Assembly (NCBI RefSeq): GCF_039543185.1
Contig: NZ_BAABJG010000055.1
Span: forward strand, 1 to 64,000
Reading direction: 5' to 3'
DNA length: 64,000 nucleotides
Origin: Paenibacillus_S vulneris
GTDB taxonomy: Bacteria; Bacillota; Bacilli; Paenibacillales; NBRC-103111
A program made the translations under genes and the position numbers. The notes below the pieces were generated by a model. It was not told the origin of the DNA. It searched no databases and was given only the letters and a program-made list of their open reading frames with translations. Below, one piece after another: positions 16,305-25,600 of the stretch. Position 1 is the stretch's first letter. Every line of letters begins with the position of its first letter.

Positions 16305-17222
16305 CTACTCTTCCATCAGATTTTGCAGATATTGCTTATAGTCGAAGCCCAGCTCATGGCTGACTTCTTCGTCGATTGCTCTCAAAGCCTTTGCTACGGC
16401 TGCATAACGGGGACTTAAGGTTTCCAGCATATCACTGAACGGAGAACCAAGCGTAAGATTGGGCAAGTCTTTAGACTTACTCATCAATTCGGAAATCTGC
16501 TTTCTGAAGCTGGAGTCCTGACGAATTTTTTCGATTTGTCCCATAATATTCGCCTTCAACCCGGCCAGCACTGCAGGATCGTTCCGTAATATGCCTGTGT
16601 ATAGGCTTGCATTGCTTTCCTTGAGCTTCCCTATACTAATCTGATCGTCGGAAGCGATCCATTGACATAGATAATGGTCCTCGGGGACGGGTGGGATGTC
16701 ATCCAATAGATCCACTAACTGCTGAACCCGGTTCTTTGATTCCGTCGTATCTATAAGAATATCGTCTAAAAAAGGATACAACGATACTTCAACAAATTGT
16801 CCGAATATTCCCGGGAATGCCGTTCTAATCTTTCTGCTCAAAGTGACCATCATATCATCCGGTTGACCAAATTGCTCCGCTAATATAGATACGGGCGTTC
16901 CTTTGGCCAGTTCTTCCCTCAATGCCCGGATCGTCTGCTGCTTAAGCTTCAGATCTGTAGCATGGCGCTCCATCTCGCTCTCTTGCTTCAAGAGCTCTTG
17001 TCCCAGCTCTTCCTCCTGTCGAACGATACGCTTAATTTGTTCTATTGTAAAATCCAAGCTTCTTAATAAAGCCACGAGCTTCAGCGTTTCAATTTGATTC
17101 TCATTATATACCCGATACTGGTTGTTTGGATCTTTACTGACCTCGATGATGCCGGCTTGCTCATAGAATCGGATTGCCTTCTTCGTCAGACCGGACTTTT
17201 CGGAGACTTCTTTAATATTCAT
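16305..17222 (-). CDS. MerR-family transcriptional regulator
   Basis: A 305-aa regulator. The MerR winged HTH is at residues 1-70 (NIKEVSEKSGLTKKAIRFYE, then YRVYNENQIETLKLVALLRS), followed by a coiled-coil dimerisation helix at about 72-110. The C-terminal domain of about 190 aa is unusually long for MerR and has no metal-binding cysteine pattern. That fits an effector-binding or drug-sensing domain I cannot name. AGGAGG precedes the ATG by 7 bases. It follows the DUF1648-like gene by 12 bp, so the two are co-transcribed. Confidence 0.92.
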   Translation of the reverse strand: MNIKEVSEKSGLTKKAIRFYEQAGIIEVSKDPNNQYRVYNENQIETLKLVALLRSLDFTIEQIKRIVRQEEELGQELLKQESEMERHATDLKLKQQTIRALREELAKGTPVSILAEQFGQPDDMMVTLSRKIRTAFPGIFGQFVEVSLYPFLDDILIDTTESKNRVQQLVDLLDDIPPVPEDHYLCQWIASDDQISIGKLKESNASLYTGILRNDPAVLAGLKANIMGQIEKIRQDSSFRKQISELMSKSKDLPNLTLGSPFSDMLETLSPRYAAVAKALRAIDEEVSHELGFDYKQYLQNLMEE

Positions 17223-17234
17223 GTTCTTTACCTC

Positions 17235-17513
17235 CTAATAGGTTATGGCATTGTATAGCAGAACAATGTGAAGAGCCGCAAAAAAATAAATGAATCTAGC
17301 GGATGAAGCATAAGAACGCTGCAGCAAAAGAAGAATAGCCATCATGACCGGAAATAGAAATAGTCCGAGCCATTTATTAATCAGTTGGTCTGCTCCCTGT
17401 CCCATAAAATGTATGGGAATTTCATTAGGGCAAAACCCGCTTACGATTAGTGCTATGAGAAGAGATAGTACGGTTATCATTCCTAACACTCTGCGATGAA
17501 ATAAATAATGCAT
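17235..17513 (-). CDS. Small membrane protein with DUF1648-like motif
   Basis: A 92-aa protein with three hydrophobic helices (about 10-27, 46-63 and 71-90). The segment CPNEIPIHFMGQGADQLINK between helices 1 and 2 matches the DUF1648 pattern (P-x-x-I-P-x-H-F...G) seen in SdpI-like immunity and membrane proteins. It is shorter than most relatives and lies directly upstream of the MerR gene on the same strand. A role in membrane stress or antimicrobial immunity is possible but not shown. Confidence 0.7.
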   Translation of the reverse strand: MHYLFHRRVLGMITVLSLLIALIVSGFCPNEIPIHFMGQGADQLINKWLGLFLFPVMMAILLLLQRSYASSARFIYFFAALHIVLLYNAITY

Positions 17514-17700
17514 AAGTGCTCGCCTGCCTTTCCTTGCTCGTTTAAGTCACTTTCATTATAAAGCTTCCCCTTAGGGGAAGGTCAAACGGCTGCTTTACTC
17601 GTTGTTTTATTATGCCAAGGTGCACCCTTTCCATACGAAAAAGCATGCTATTCTCTATACCTAACGGGTTTCCTAAAATGAGCTACTTTGAAAAAAAGGT

Positions 17701-17730
17701 TTGACACAATCCCTCTCCTATCGTTAATAT
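17701..17730 (+). promoter_or_regulatory. SigA-type promoter of the MFS gene
   Basis: Perfect TTGACA (17701-17706) and TAATAT (17725-17730) separated by 18 bp, about 80 bp upstream of the MFS start. The operator at 17739 begins at about the transcription start. Confidence 0.75.
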
Positions 17731-17738
17731 GAATTTCA

Positions 17739-17772
17739 TGACTATTTGGTTTTATTAAAAACTATATGGTCA
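17739..17772. promoter_or_regulatory. 34-bp imperfect palindromic operator
   Basis: TGACTATTTGGTTTTA and AAAAACTATATGGTCA form 16-bp arms with 12 matches around TT. The position just downstream of the promoter fits repression, most likely by the TetR encoded at 19365. A related block is at 16234. Confidence 0.6.
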
Positions 17773-17807
17773 CAAAAGTCAAAATGATAGAGAAAGAGGT
17801 ATTTTTT

Positions 17808-19256
17808 ATGTCCAGCCCTTCTGTAATGAATACAACGGGAACCGATAGGGAGTTCTCAGTGAAACAGCTGCTCGCCCCGCTATTAGCCGTTGTCATTGGT
17901 ACTTTCATGGTTATTCTCGATAGCACTGCGGTAAATGTAGCTATCCCTACTCTAGTCACTTATTTCGATAGCTCACTCCAAACCATCCAATGGGCAGTTA
18001 CCGCGTATACACTGGCATTGTCAGCGGTTATCCCGCTTGCCGGCTGGCTGACGGATAAATTTCAGGCCAAGCGAGTGTTCCTTATCTCCATCGGATTATT
18101 TACGATCGGTTCCATGCTTTGCGCTTTGGCTCAATCGACAGAGCAGCTCATTTTTTTTCGTGTGCTCCAGGGACTCGGAGGCGGCATGGTTTCGCCTATC
18201 GGCATGGCTATGGTTTATCGGCTTGCGCCGCCTGACAAACGCGGCTCTGTCATAGGCATGTTCGGAATTCCGATGCTGCTTGCTCCGGCTCTAGGACCGG
18301 TTTTGTCCGGATTACTGGTTGAATACGTAAGCTGGCAGTGGATCTTTCTTATCAACTTGCCTGTCGGCGTGGCAGGAATTATGATCGGGCGCAAATGGCT
18401 TCCTTCATTTGAGAGCAAGCAGGCTCCATCCCTCGATATTATTGGGATGTTCCTTGGTCCTCTTGCGTTCGCCATGATTACCTTCGGTGTAAGTGAGGGC
18501 GGTGCCGACTGGACATCCGCAAGGACATTAACAGGTCTAATTGTCGGCGGAACAGCCTTGGTACTATTCGTGATCTCGTGCTTGCGGCAGAAACAGCCTT
18601 TACTGGAGCTGCGTGTGTTCAAGTCTTCGGATTTCACTCGCGGCATTATCATTTCTTGGATAATGCAAACCGCATTATTCGGGACGGTCCTCCTGTTTCC
18701 GCTGCTGCTTCAGCAGTTGAAAGGCTACTCACCGCTGGAGACCGGGCTTATTTTACTCCCGCAAGCTGTTGGATCTATGATCTTCATGCCCATCGCGGGG
18801 AAAATCTTTGACAAAGCAGGCGCCCGTCCTCCCCTTCTTGCCGGCATGACCTTGATCACTGTTGCTTTGTTTACAATGGCCTTCATTACGGTCCATACGA
18901 CTTTAAATACCGTCATGATTACTTTATTTTTACTAGGTTCCGGAATGGGTTTATCTATGATGTCTTTAAATACTCATGTCCTCAATGCAACGCCGCGGGA
19001 TCTCGTCAGCAGAGTTACCCCGCTCACAAGCGCTGCGCAGCAGGTTGTCTGCTCCTTCGCCATAGCGGGATTAACCGGATATGTAGCGTACCGCTTAAGC
19101 GCAAATGAAGCTGCCCATACGGATGGAGAAAGCTCGCTGGAAGCAGGCTTAGCCGCTTACGGGGATACATTTTTCCTGGCTGCATGGATCGCATGTATAG
19201 GACTTGTATTATGCCTGTTTCTTAGAAAGCCAAGGCAGTCAGATCACGATCATTAA
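17808..19256 (+). CDS. MFS drug exporter, DHA2 (EmrB/QacA) family
   Basis: A 482-aa transporter with about 14 hydrophobic helices. The first helix carries D-x-T-A-V-N-V-A-I-P (ILDSTAVNVAIPTL), the DHA2 motif, and antiporter motif C is visible as PMLLAPALGPVLSGLL. It is a proton-coupled exporter of hydrophobic cations or drugs. The ATG at 17808 follows AAAGAGG; a GTG-type start at 17766 lies inside the operator. A TetR gene follows on the same strand, a common repressor-pump pair. Confidence 0.95.
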   Translation: MSSPSVMNTTGTDREFSVKQLLAPLLAVVIGTFMVILDSTAVNVAIPTLVTYFDSSLQTIQWAVTAYTLALSAVIPLAGWLTDKFQAKRVFLISIGLFTIGSMLCALAQSTEQLIFFRVLQGLGGGMVSPIGMAMVYRLAPPDKRGSVIGMFGIPMLLAPALGPVLSGLLVEYVSWQWIFLINLPVGVAGIMIGRKWLPSFESKQAPSLDIIGMFLGPLAFAMITFGVSEGGADWTSARTLTGLIVGGTALVLFVISCLRQKQPLLELRVFKSSDFTRGIIISWIMQTALFGTVLLFPLLLQQLKGYSPLETGLILLPQAVGSMIFMPIAGKIFDKAGARPPLLAGMTLITVALFTMAFITVHTTLNTVMITLFLLGSGMGLSMMSLNTHVLNATPRDLVSRVTPLTSAAQQVVCSFAIAGLTGYVAYRLSANEAAHTDGESSLEAGLAAYGDTFFLAAWIACIGLVLCLFLRKPRQSDHDH

Positions 19257-19299
19257 TGGATGGGTTTAGCTTCTTTTTTCGGGGCAATGATAGAAATAG

Positions 19300-19329
19300 T
19301 TGGTCATATCTTCGTTTCGATTGTACAAT
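19300..19329 (+). promoter_or_regulatory. Candidate promoter of the TetR gene
   Basis: TTGGTC (19300-19305) and TACAAT (19324-19329) with 18-bp spacing. The -35 lies in ATAGTTGGTCATAT, which resembles the ACTATATGGTCA arm of the MFS operator, consistent with autoregulation. Confidence 0.45.
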
Positions 19330-19364
19330 CTTAAGGGTAGCTTGTTGAACGAGGAGGTACTAGA

Positions 19365-20267
19365 ATGAGTATGCTTAAGGGAAAAATCTTGCAGTCGGGC
19401 ATACGGCTGTTCGCCGAAAAAGGATATCAGGCAACGTCCATACAAGATATTGCCGACGATTGCAGCATAGCCAAAGGCTCTTTATATAAGGTGTTTGCCT
19501 CCAAGGAAGAATTGTATATCAGTATACTTGAGAAGCGCCAGCAAGATATGATACATGCCGTGGAGAAACTAAGGCAAAGCGGCCTATCCAAAAGGGAACT
19601 GTTTATTGAAGAAATTGCTTTTCAGTTCGAATTTTTCTTAGAGCACGGTTATTATATTTCCAGAGATCATAATGAGTTCCCTCCGGTAAACAACGATAAG
19701 CTGGGGGCCGTCATTAATCAGATCCGCATCAATATGTTTCGTTACTACGAAGATATCTTATTGCGGTATTACGGCTCGACCATGCTTCGTTGGAAATGGG
19801 ACATCACGGCCGTCTTTAACGGGATGATCAGGGAATATACTTTTCATTTGCTATTTGGGTATAAGCCGGTGAATCAGAAAGAGCTGGCCCTCTTCATTGC
19901 CAGCAGGATGGATGATATCGTAGACGGCTTTGAAAATCGTTCGCCGGACCCTTTACTTACGGATGAAATGATGGATGATTATACTCATGTCGATTTTAGA
20001 ACGAATCAGGAAACCCGCGAGATGCAAAGGTCTGCACTGTTCGAAACTATGTTATCTATTATTCCCGACATATCCATTCCTAATATAAGAAAAAAGGAGC
20101 TGCTTGAAGCAACCGTGATGCTGCAGGAGGAGTCGGCGCAAGCTCAGCCCCGAAGATTTCTCGTGCATGCACTGCTTCGTGATCTTGCCTCTGAGAAGGA
20201 GCTTATTTATTATGCCAATCAGCTGAAGCAGCTGCTTCAAGAGAGGAATGAAAGCTCATCGTCATAG
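19365..20267 (+). CDS. TetR-family transcriptional regulator
   Basis: A 300-aa regulator with the TetR helix-turn-helix at residues 5-50 (AEKGYQATSIQDIADDCSIA, then KGSLYKVFASKEEL). The ligand domain and C-terminal extension make it longer than the usual 190-220 aa; the final 100 residues are charged and helical. The start follows GAGGAGG at nine-base spacing. The position after the DHA2 pump, and related operator sequences before both genes, suggest it represses the pump and itself. Confidence 0.93.
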   Translation: MSMLKGKILQSGIRLFAEKGYQATSIQDIADDCSIAKGSLYKVFASKEELYISILEKRQQDMIHAVEKLRQSGLSKRELFIEEIAFQFEFFLEHGYYISRDHNEFPPVNNDKLGAVINQIRINMFRYYEDILLRYYGSTMLRWKWDITAVFNGMIREYTFHLLFGYKPVNQKELALFIASRMDDIVDGFENRSPDPLLTDEMMDDYTHVDFRTNQETREMQRSALFETMLSIIPDISIPNIRKKELLEATVMLQEESAQAQPRRFLVHALLRDLASEKELIYYANQLKQLLQERNESSSS

Positions 20268-20271
20268 AATT

Positions 20272-20299
20272 GGATCAACCAGATCTTTCTGGTTGATCC
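20272..20299 (+). terminator. Terminator of the TetR gene
   Basis: GGATCAACCAG pairs with CTGGTTGATCC around ATCTTT, followed by TTTTTT. Confidence 0.9.
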
Positions 20300-20392
20300 T
20301 TTTTTAAAGGTAATAGAGTCAAACATTCCAGCCCACGGGACATAGTTTCTTAGCCGTTATTCATATAGCTGTTGAGCACACTCTGTATTACA

Positions 20393-20602
20393 TCATTGCA
20401 TTTTTCTCTTGTAGAAAACTCTTGTCCAAAGGAATATTGCATTCCCTATCAGCAAAATGGTAAACTCCCAGCCCGTTTTTCCGTTTGAAAAAAAATCGAT
20501 TAGCGACCAGATTAACAAAGCTGCAGTAAAAAATAGATAAGCATTTTTGGCCGATTTATCATTTTGATATTGTTCCATTTCATCCGCTTTTCGCAATTTC
20601 AT
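20393..20602 (-). CDS. Two-helix membrane protein partnered with XRE regulator
   Basis: A 69-aa protein with a charged N-terminus and two hydrophobic helices (about 22-38 and 46-60). Its start codon overlaps the end of the XRE gene by four bases (ATGA overlap), so translation is coupled. Pairs of a small XRE regulator and a small membrane protein are common in Bacillales and their role is mostly unknown. No toxin signature is seen. Confidence 0.75.
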   Translation of the reverse strand: MKLRKADEMEQYQNDKSAKNAYLFFTAALLIWSLIDFFSNGKTGWEFTILLIGNAIFLWTRVFYKRKMQ

Positions 20603-20802
20603 TCAGAGTCCTCCTCAAAAATAAATAACTGATCAACTGTAGTTTCTAGATGAATCGATAATTTGAACGCCAATGATAACGTGGGGTCATATTTGTCATT
20701 TTCAATAGCATTGATCGTTTGCCTTGTAACGCCGCACTTGTTTGCAAGATCTTCTTGGGATATCTTCATTTTTTTTCTAATATCCCTAATGTTATTTTTC
20801 AA
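20599..20802 (-). CDS. Small XRE-family (Cro/CI) regulator
   Basis: A 67-aa single-domain helix-turn-helix protein: MKNNIRDIRKKMKISQEDLA, then CGVTRQTINAIENDKYDPTL, close to the YozG/YvaO-type regulators. The TTG at 20802 is chosen, with TTAGGTGG five bases before it. A strong promoter and a 22-bp palindrome lie directly upstream, so autorepression is likely. The second gene of the operon is the two-helix membrane protein. Confidence 0.92.
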   Translation of the reverse strand: MKNNIRDIRKKMKISQEDLANKCGVTRQTINAIENDKYDPTLSLAFKLSIHLETTVDQLFIFEEDSE

Positions 20803-20821
20803 TATGACCACCTAATCCTAT

Positions 20822-20843
20822 AATGTAAAAAACTTTTTACATT
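20822..20843. promoter_or_regulatory. Perfect palindrome, XRE operator candidate
   Basis: AATGTAAAAA and TTTTTACATT are perfect 10-bp arms around AC, between the promoter and the XRE start. An additional TTTTTACATT half-site at 20881-20890 lies just beyond the -35. Confidence 0.65.
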
Positions 20844-20847
20844 TAAA

Positions 20848-20876
20848 ATCATATAGCAATCTCAATAAAATGTCAA
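20848..20876 (-). promoter_or_regulatory. Promoter of the XRE operon
   Basis: On the minus strand TTGACA (20871-20876) and TATGAT (20848-20853) are separated by 17 bp. Confidence 0.75.
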
Positions 20877-20925
20877 ATTGTTTTTACATTTCATCCAATG
20901 CTATCGTTTTAAGCCAATAAAAAAA

Positions 20926-20945
20926 GGACAGCATTGCTGCTGTCC
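20926..20945 (-). terminator. Terminator of the CPYC flavoprotein gene
   Basis: GGACAGCA pairs with TGCTGTCC; on the minus strand TTTTTTTATT follows. It lies about 50 bp after the stop. Confidence 0.85.
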
Positions 20946-20994
20946 CGTGGGATCCGCCAAACCTTGGAGTAAGCATTGTTACACGCAGGAAAGG

Positions 20995-21903
20995 TTATAA
21001 GACTCTGTTCCAAGCCTCCTCGTTCAATTCTTGATTTATGCCCACAGCGGCCAACGAACCCATTGAAGCGGCAAGAATTAATTGATGTAACTGCGAGGCT
21101 GCATCACCTGCGCTAAAGACGCCTGGGATGTTCGTTCTGCCAAAAGAATCGGCTATGACCGCTCCGGATTCCGTCATGTTGCACCCCAAAACTTGGGGCA
21201 GATCTGACCCTGGAGCCAGCTTCGGTTTAAAAAAGATGCCGGAGCATTGCAGTCGGGTACCGTCCTCCAAAACAATTTGCTGCACCATACCTTCAACAGA
21301 CTCAATCGATTGGATCGGCGAATCAAATACGGGAACCTGATGCTTCATCAGCTCCTCACGCTGTAAATCCGTAAGTTCATCCGGTCCATTCGTGCAAATG
21401 GTAATGTCACTTGTCCAGCCGGAGATGACTTTAGCCAAATGTAATGCTTCCCCGCCTTTAACAATTAAGACAAGCTTCTGGTCCCTTAATTCCCAGCCGT
21501 CGCAATAAGGGCAGATAAAGGCGCTTTTGCCGTACACCTCCGTCAACCCGGTAATACTTAGCGGAAGATCCTTCATTCCTACTGCAAAAAGCAGCTTTTT
21601 GCTTTGGTAGGTCTGCCCTTGGTTCGTCGTTATTTCAAAGCAGCCATCGGAACCAGAGACGGTTACGGCTGTTTCATTGGTAAAGGTGACAGACGGATAG
21701 CGAGCGATCTGTTCCCTGGCAACCCGTCTAAACTCGCTTGGCTTTATCGAATCTCTCGTAAGAAATCCGTGGGACTCGTGAGTAACTCTATTCCGTGGGC
21801 GTTCTTCGTCAATAACAACCACATGCTTTCTTGCTCTCCCGAGCACTAAGGCAGCACTCATTCCCGCCGGGCCGCCGCCAATAATAACGCAATCGTAAAT
21901 CAT
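20995..21903 (-). CDS. Thioredoxin-reductase-like FAD oxidoreductase with CPYC motif
   Basis: A 302-aa flavoprotein of the thioredoxin reductase fold. The FAD motif is GGGPAGMSAA (residues 9-18), the redox disulfide C131-P-Y-C134 is followed by DGWE, and GVFSAGDAA is near the C-terminus. The NADPH-binding loop, GGGDSA in TrxB, is degenerate here (VKGGEALHLAK), so the electron donor or partner may differ from classical TrxR. Similar CxxC proteins include dithiol oxidases and ferredoxin- or flavin-linked relatives. The Rrf2 gene lies upstream on the same strand, and a 38-bp inverted repeat precedes the start, so redox-responsive control is likely. Confidence 0.88.
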   Translation of the reverse strand: MIYDCVIIGGGPAGMSAALVLGRARKHVVVIDEERPRNRVTHESHGFLTRDSIKPSEFRRVAREQIARYPSVTFTNETAVTVSGSDGCFEITTNQGQTYQSKKLLFAVGMKDLPLSITGLTEVYGKSAFICPYCDGWELRDQKLVLIVKGGEALHLAKVISGWTSDITICTNGPDELTDLQREELMKHQVPVFDSPIQSIESVEGMVQQIVLEDGTRLQCSGIFFKPKLAPGSDLPQVLGCNMTESGAVIADSFGRTNIPGVFSAGDAASQLHQLILAASMGSLAAVGINQELNEEAWNRVL

Positions 21904-21932
21904 ACAACTTCTCCCTTCTGATATCCTTAATT

Positions 21933-21970
21933 ATATTAGAGATATAATAAACTAATTATATCTCTAATAT
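21933..21970. promoter_or_regulatory. Long perfect inverted repeat before the CPYC flavoprotein
   Basis: ATATTAGAGATATAAT (21933-21948) and its exact complement ATTATATCTCTAATAT (21955-21970) are separated by 6 bp. It begins 30 bp upstream of the start codon, lies outside the Rrf2 terminator and has no T-run, so it is more likely an operator than a terminator. Confidence 0.7.
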
Positions 21971-21983
21971 CGATTAAAAAATC

Positions 21984-22000
21984 GACGGATTTACTCCGTC
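21984..22000 (-). terminator. Terminator of the Rrf2 gene
   Basis: GACGGA and TCCGTC form a stem that includes the Rrf2 stop codon, followed on the minus strand by GATTTTTTAAT. Confidence 0.65.
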
Positions 22001-22389
22001 TTAACTAACCTGGCCACATCCACTATTTTCTTGCTCTCCAGATACTGCTCCATCTGGCGTTCGGCATCTAATACCACCTGCTGAATCAGACATTCACTTC
22101 CGTGATTTAAGCCGCATTCGAACAGGGAAGCCGTCCCCTCAATCGCATGGATAATATCAAGGAAGGAGATCTCTTCCTTCTTGCGTCTTAGACGATATCC
22201 GCCGCTAGCTCCGGAAACGGACTGAATCAAGCCGGCTTTGACTAGCTTCGTCATCATTTTGGACAGATACGTCTGTGAAACACCCAGCTTTTGAGCCAGC
22301 ATTTGGACGCCAACTGGCTTCTCCGGATCCTCTGTCACCAGAAAGAGCATCGCGTGAAGAGCATAATCGGTCGCCTGGGAAAATTTCAT
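21991..22389 (-). CDS. Rrf2-family transcriptional regulator
   Basis: A 132-aa winged-helix regulator: MKFSQATDYALHAMLFL, the HTH LGVSQTYLSKMMTKLVKAGL, and the wing SGASGGYRL. The loop ECGLNHGSEC has two cysteines eight apart, where Fe-S-binding Rrf2 proteins (IscR, NsrR) have three; redox or nitrosative sensing by thiols is therefore possible but a standard cluster site is not complete. The ATG at 22389 follows GGAGG. Its own promoter (-35 22443-22448, -10 22420-22425) is overlapped by the palindrome ATAGATCTAT (22412-22421). It precedes the CPYC flavoprotein gene, its likely target. Confidence 0.92.
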   Translation of the reverse strand: MKFSQATDYALHAMLFLVTEDPEKPVGVQMLAQKLGVSQTYLSKMMTKLVKAGLIQSVSGASGGYRLRRKKEEISFLDIIHAIEGTASLFECGLNHGSECLIQQVVLDAERQMEQYLESKKIVDVARLVKTE

Positions 22390-22411
22390 AAGTACCTCCA
22401 TTAAAGACAAT

Positions 22412-22448
22412 ATAGATCTATAATAACTCCAATTAATCTGGAAGGCAA
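22412..22448 (-). promoter_or_regulatory. Rrf2 promoter with overlapping palindrome
   Basis: On the minus strand TTGCCT and TATTAT are 17 bp apart. ATAGATCTAT covers the end of the -10 and the start site. The local sequence resembles parts of the 21933-21970 repeat (AGAT..TATAATAA..CT..AATTA), suggesting the same regulator binds both. Confidence 0.5.
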
Positions 22449-22600
22449 GTCTTTCCCGTAATCTGCTCCTATTAGCTCTCCGCTAACCGCGTGGTGCTTT
22501 TATAATGGACATGGTATACCTGTCTACGCGATGTTAGTCCTCATTGCATACCCTATATCGATTGCGGGATATAAGATATGAAAAAAGGAGGATCAGCTCA

Positions 22601-25600
22601 TTGTTATTTCCAATCGACAGCCAGTTTACCCCTATCTTGATCGGAGGCGCACCATTAACCGATCCAGCTGGGGACGTGAACCCGTCCAGTACGGACATTG
22701 TGGGAAGCGCGCAGTACCCTGCGGCATATTTTGCGTATGACGGGACCAGTGTGTTCTTTAGGCTTCGTCTTAACGGTGATCCCAGGTCTAAAAATGCTTT
22801 CGATAATTTCGCCTGGGGCATTCTTTTTAACACTAATGGAATAGCCGGGACTTACCAATGGGTGTTAGCCGTTAACGGGCTAAAAAGTCAGCTGGAGCTC
22901 ATTCAAAACACGACCCAGCAAGTCAATACCTGGAATGACCCTGCCGAAGGCACCGATGGGAAAGGCACTCCCAATTATGCTCAACCCATTGTCAATTATG
23001 ATATTGTCAGAGCTCGTGCGACAAATGACGGCTCCAATTTTGGAGGAGATACGGACTATTTTCTTGATTTTGGAATAGCAGCCTCGGTATTATTCCGATT
23101 CCTCGCTATTAATGAATCATCCGTCATCCGAATGATGTTTTTCTCTTCAGCCAATAATAACAATTTTAACAAGGATACTTTGCTTACCCAAGGGTTCAGC
23201 TTCGCCAGCGCCTTTACTGATCCAACCACAACAGAGCAAAGTGATATGAGAGCCATGCTTAGTGTCAACAAACAATTGGTATCAGGGCCCTCCAGCGTAC
23301 TGGCAGGTCAAGTATCGTCGTGGACAGGAACTATCCAGGTCACCAATACCGGTAAAAGCGCAGCTAATAGTGTTATCGTTAACGACTCGATTACACTTGA
23401 TGTATTGTCATCACTAACTCAGACCGTAACGCAAGGCTTCACAAACTTTGATGCCTTGAACAAAATATTGAGCTGGAATGTCGGGAATATCCCTGCAGGG
23501 GGCAGGCAAACCCTTAGCTTCACCATCAACGGACAGTTTCAATCCCCTGGAACCGGTACTCGTACTCTCAACACGGCGAGAAGCACAGGCTTGGATTCGC
23601 AAACCGGAGGAACGATTCCCGCAGCTTCGTCCTCGATTACGATATCAGTACAAAATACTGGCGGAATAGCAGGGATCATTCTGGATAACTCGACGGGACT
23701 TCCTCTGCCGGGTGCTGTCATTCAGCTTCGCAACAATACAAATCAAACGATTGCACAATCGTCCAGCGACTCGGGAGGAGCCTATGGATTTACCGGTATT
23801 GCTCCGGGAGGCTATACCTTAACCGCAACTCTGCCTAACTATACCATCGTGACGGTTCAGACCACGGTTAATTCCAATTCGGTAACAACTTTGAATTTGA
23901 TGCTGCCTCCGCTCCCTGCAGCTGTCCAAGGAAAGATAACGGATACAGGCGGTGTTCCTATTCCTGGAGCAATGATCCTCCTTAAGTCCCCCTTCGGAGC
24001 TGTATTGGCAACCCAATCAAGCGATGCGAACGGTTTATATGCTTTCGCTCAGCTGATTCCGGCAACTTACACCATCATTGCCGGCGCTGATCGATATCAA
24101 GCCCAAACCGCAGGCGTTGTTTTATCCCCAAATCAAACGTCGAATCAGAATTTTGCTTTAAAAGCGAATCCGGCAACCGTAGCCGGAACTGTAACGGGAA
24201 ACGGCATCCCGATTGCCGGTGCATTGGTCGAAGTCGTAAACGATAAGGGCCAGGTCATTGCTTTCACTAATTCGGGCCTTGCAGGAACATATTCTATCGG
24301 TTCTTTAACTCCGGGAACCTATAGATTGCGTGTTAGTGATCCCGGTTTTGCTGCACAGCTTATCGGGTTTACCGTTGGTGCCGGAGGAAGTATCACGATC
24401 AACGTGGACTTGGCTCCTAATCCCGGTTCGCTATCCGGTGTGATTACGGATGCCGGAACCTCACAGGCGCTGTCCGGTACCGAAATTAGGCTCGTGAACA
24501 GCGGAGGAATCACGGTGGCAGCAGTAACGGCTAATAGCGATGGCTCGTACTCAATTCCTGGTATTGCCCCCGGGAGCTATACGGTGACCTTCGCCCATAA
24601 CGGCTATGCGAGCAGCACGCTAGGAACGATTATCACCTCAGATCAAACCGCCATATTGAACGCAAGCCTGCAAACGTTAGCCGGCCAGCTAAGCGGAGAT
24701 GTAACGGATTCTTCCGGTTCCCCTATCCCGAGTTCAGTCGTTAGAATACTCATGAATCAGCTTATTATCGCCACTGTCAATGCGGATAATAACGGAAATT
24801 ACGCAGTAAGTAACCTAGCCCCCGGAAACTATACTGTCCGTGCGGAAGCACCTAATTATCAGCGCAGCGTGCTGGGTGCGTTGATCGAACCCTTTCAGAC
24901 GACTACGGTTAATTTTCAGTTGGACCCGAATCCTAGTACCATTATAGGCACTGTCACGGATGCAAGTGGAAATCCGCTAGCCGGTACGGTACTTACAGTC
25001 CGCATCGATACGGCTGCCGGACCGAACGTAGCCAAATCGATTTCGGATATTAACGGTCAATATACGGTACTTGATCTTACCCCTGACGATTATTTCGTTA
25101 CGGCGGCTGCTGACGGCTTTCAGCTAAGCGTTCAAGGAATTATTGTTACACCAGGTTCGACGCAGACACTAAACTTCAGCCTTTCACCCGAACCATCAAC
25201 GATTCAAGGAACCGTCTTTGATGAAACCACAGGTATTCCCATCCCTTCCGCCACGATTGAGATTCGAATTATGAATTCCAATGGCGCTGTCATTGCTACT
25301 GCCTTTACCGATCCATCAGGCAATTATTTGATATCCAGCCTGGCTCCGGGGACATACAGAGCGATTGCCAGTGCCTTAAATTACCAATCAGACAGCGCCA
25401 CTGTCGTTATCGGTCCTAACCAAATAGCGACACTGAATCTTGAACTGCTTCCGGATCCGGGCGGTATCCAAGGCCAAATCACAGATAGTGATACAGGAGC
25501 CGCTATTGGCGGCGCAACAGTGAAGGTTGCCGATTCCGATGCGCTTGTTACAGCAACTGCATTTACAGACCATACAGGCAATTATAATGTCGACGGCTTA

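Noticed and set aside
22520..22575. SigK- or SigE-like -10 (CATACCC...) before the 1901-aa gene
   Set aside because: A -10-like CATACCCTA is present but no -35 lies at the required distance, so it was kept out of the feature list.
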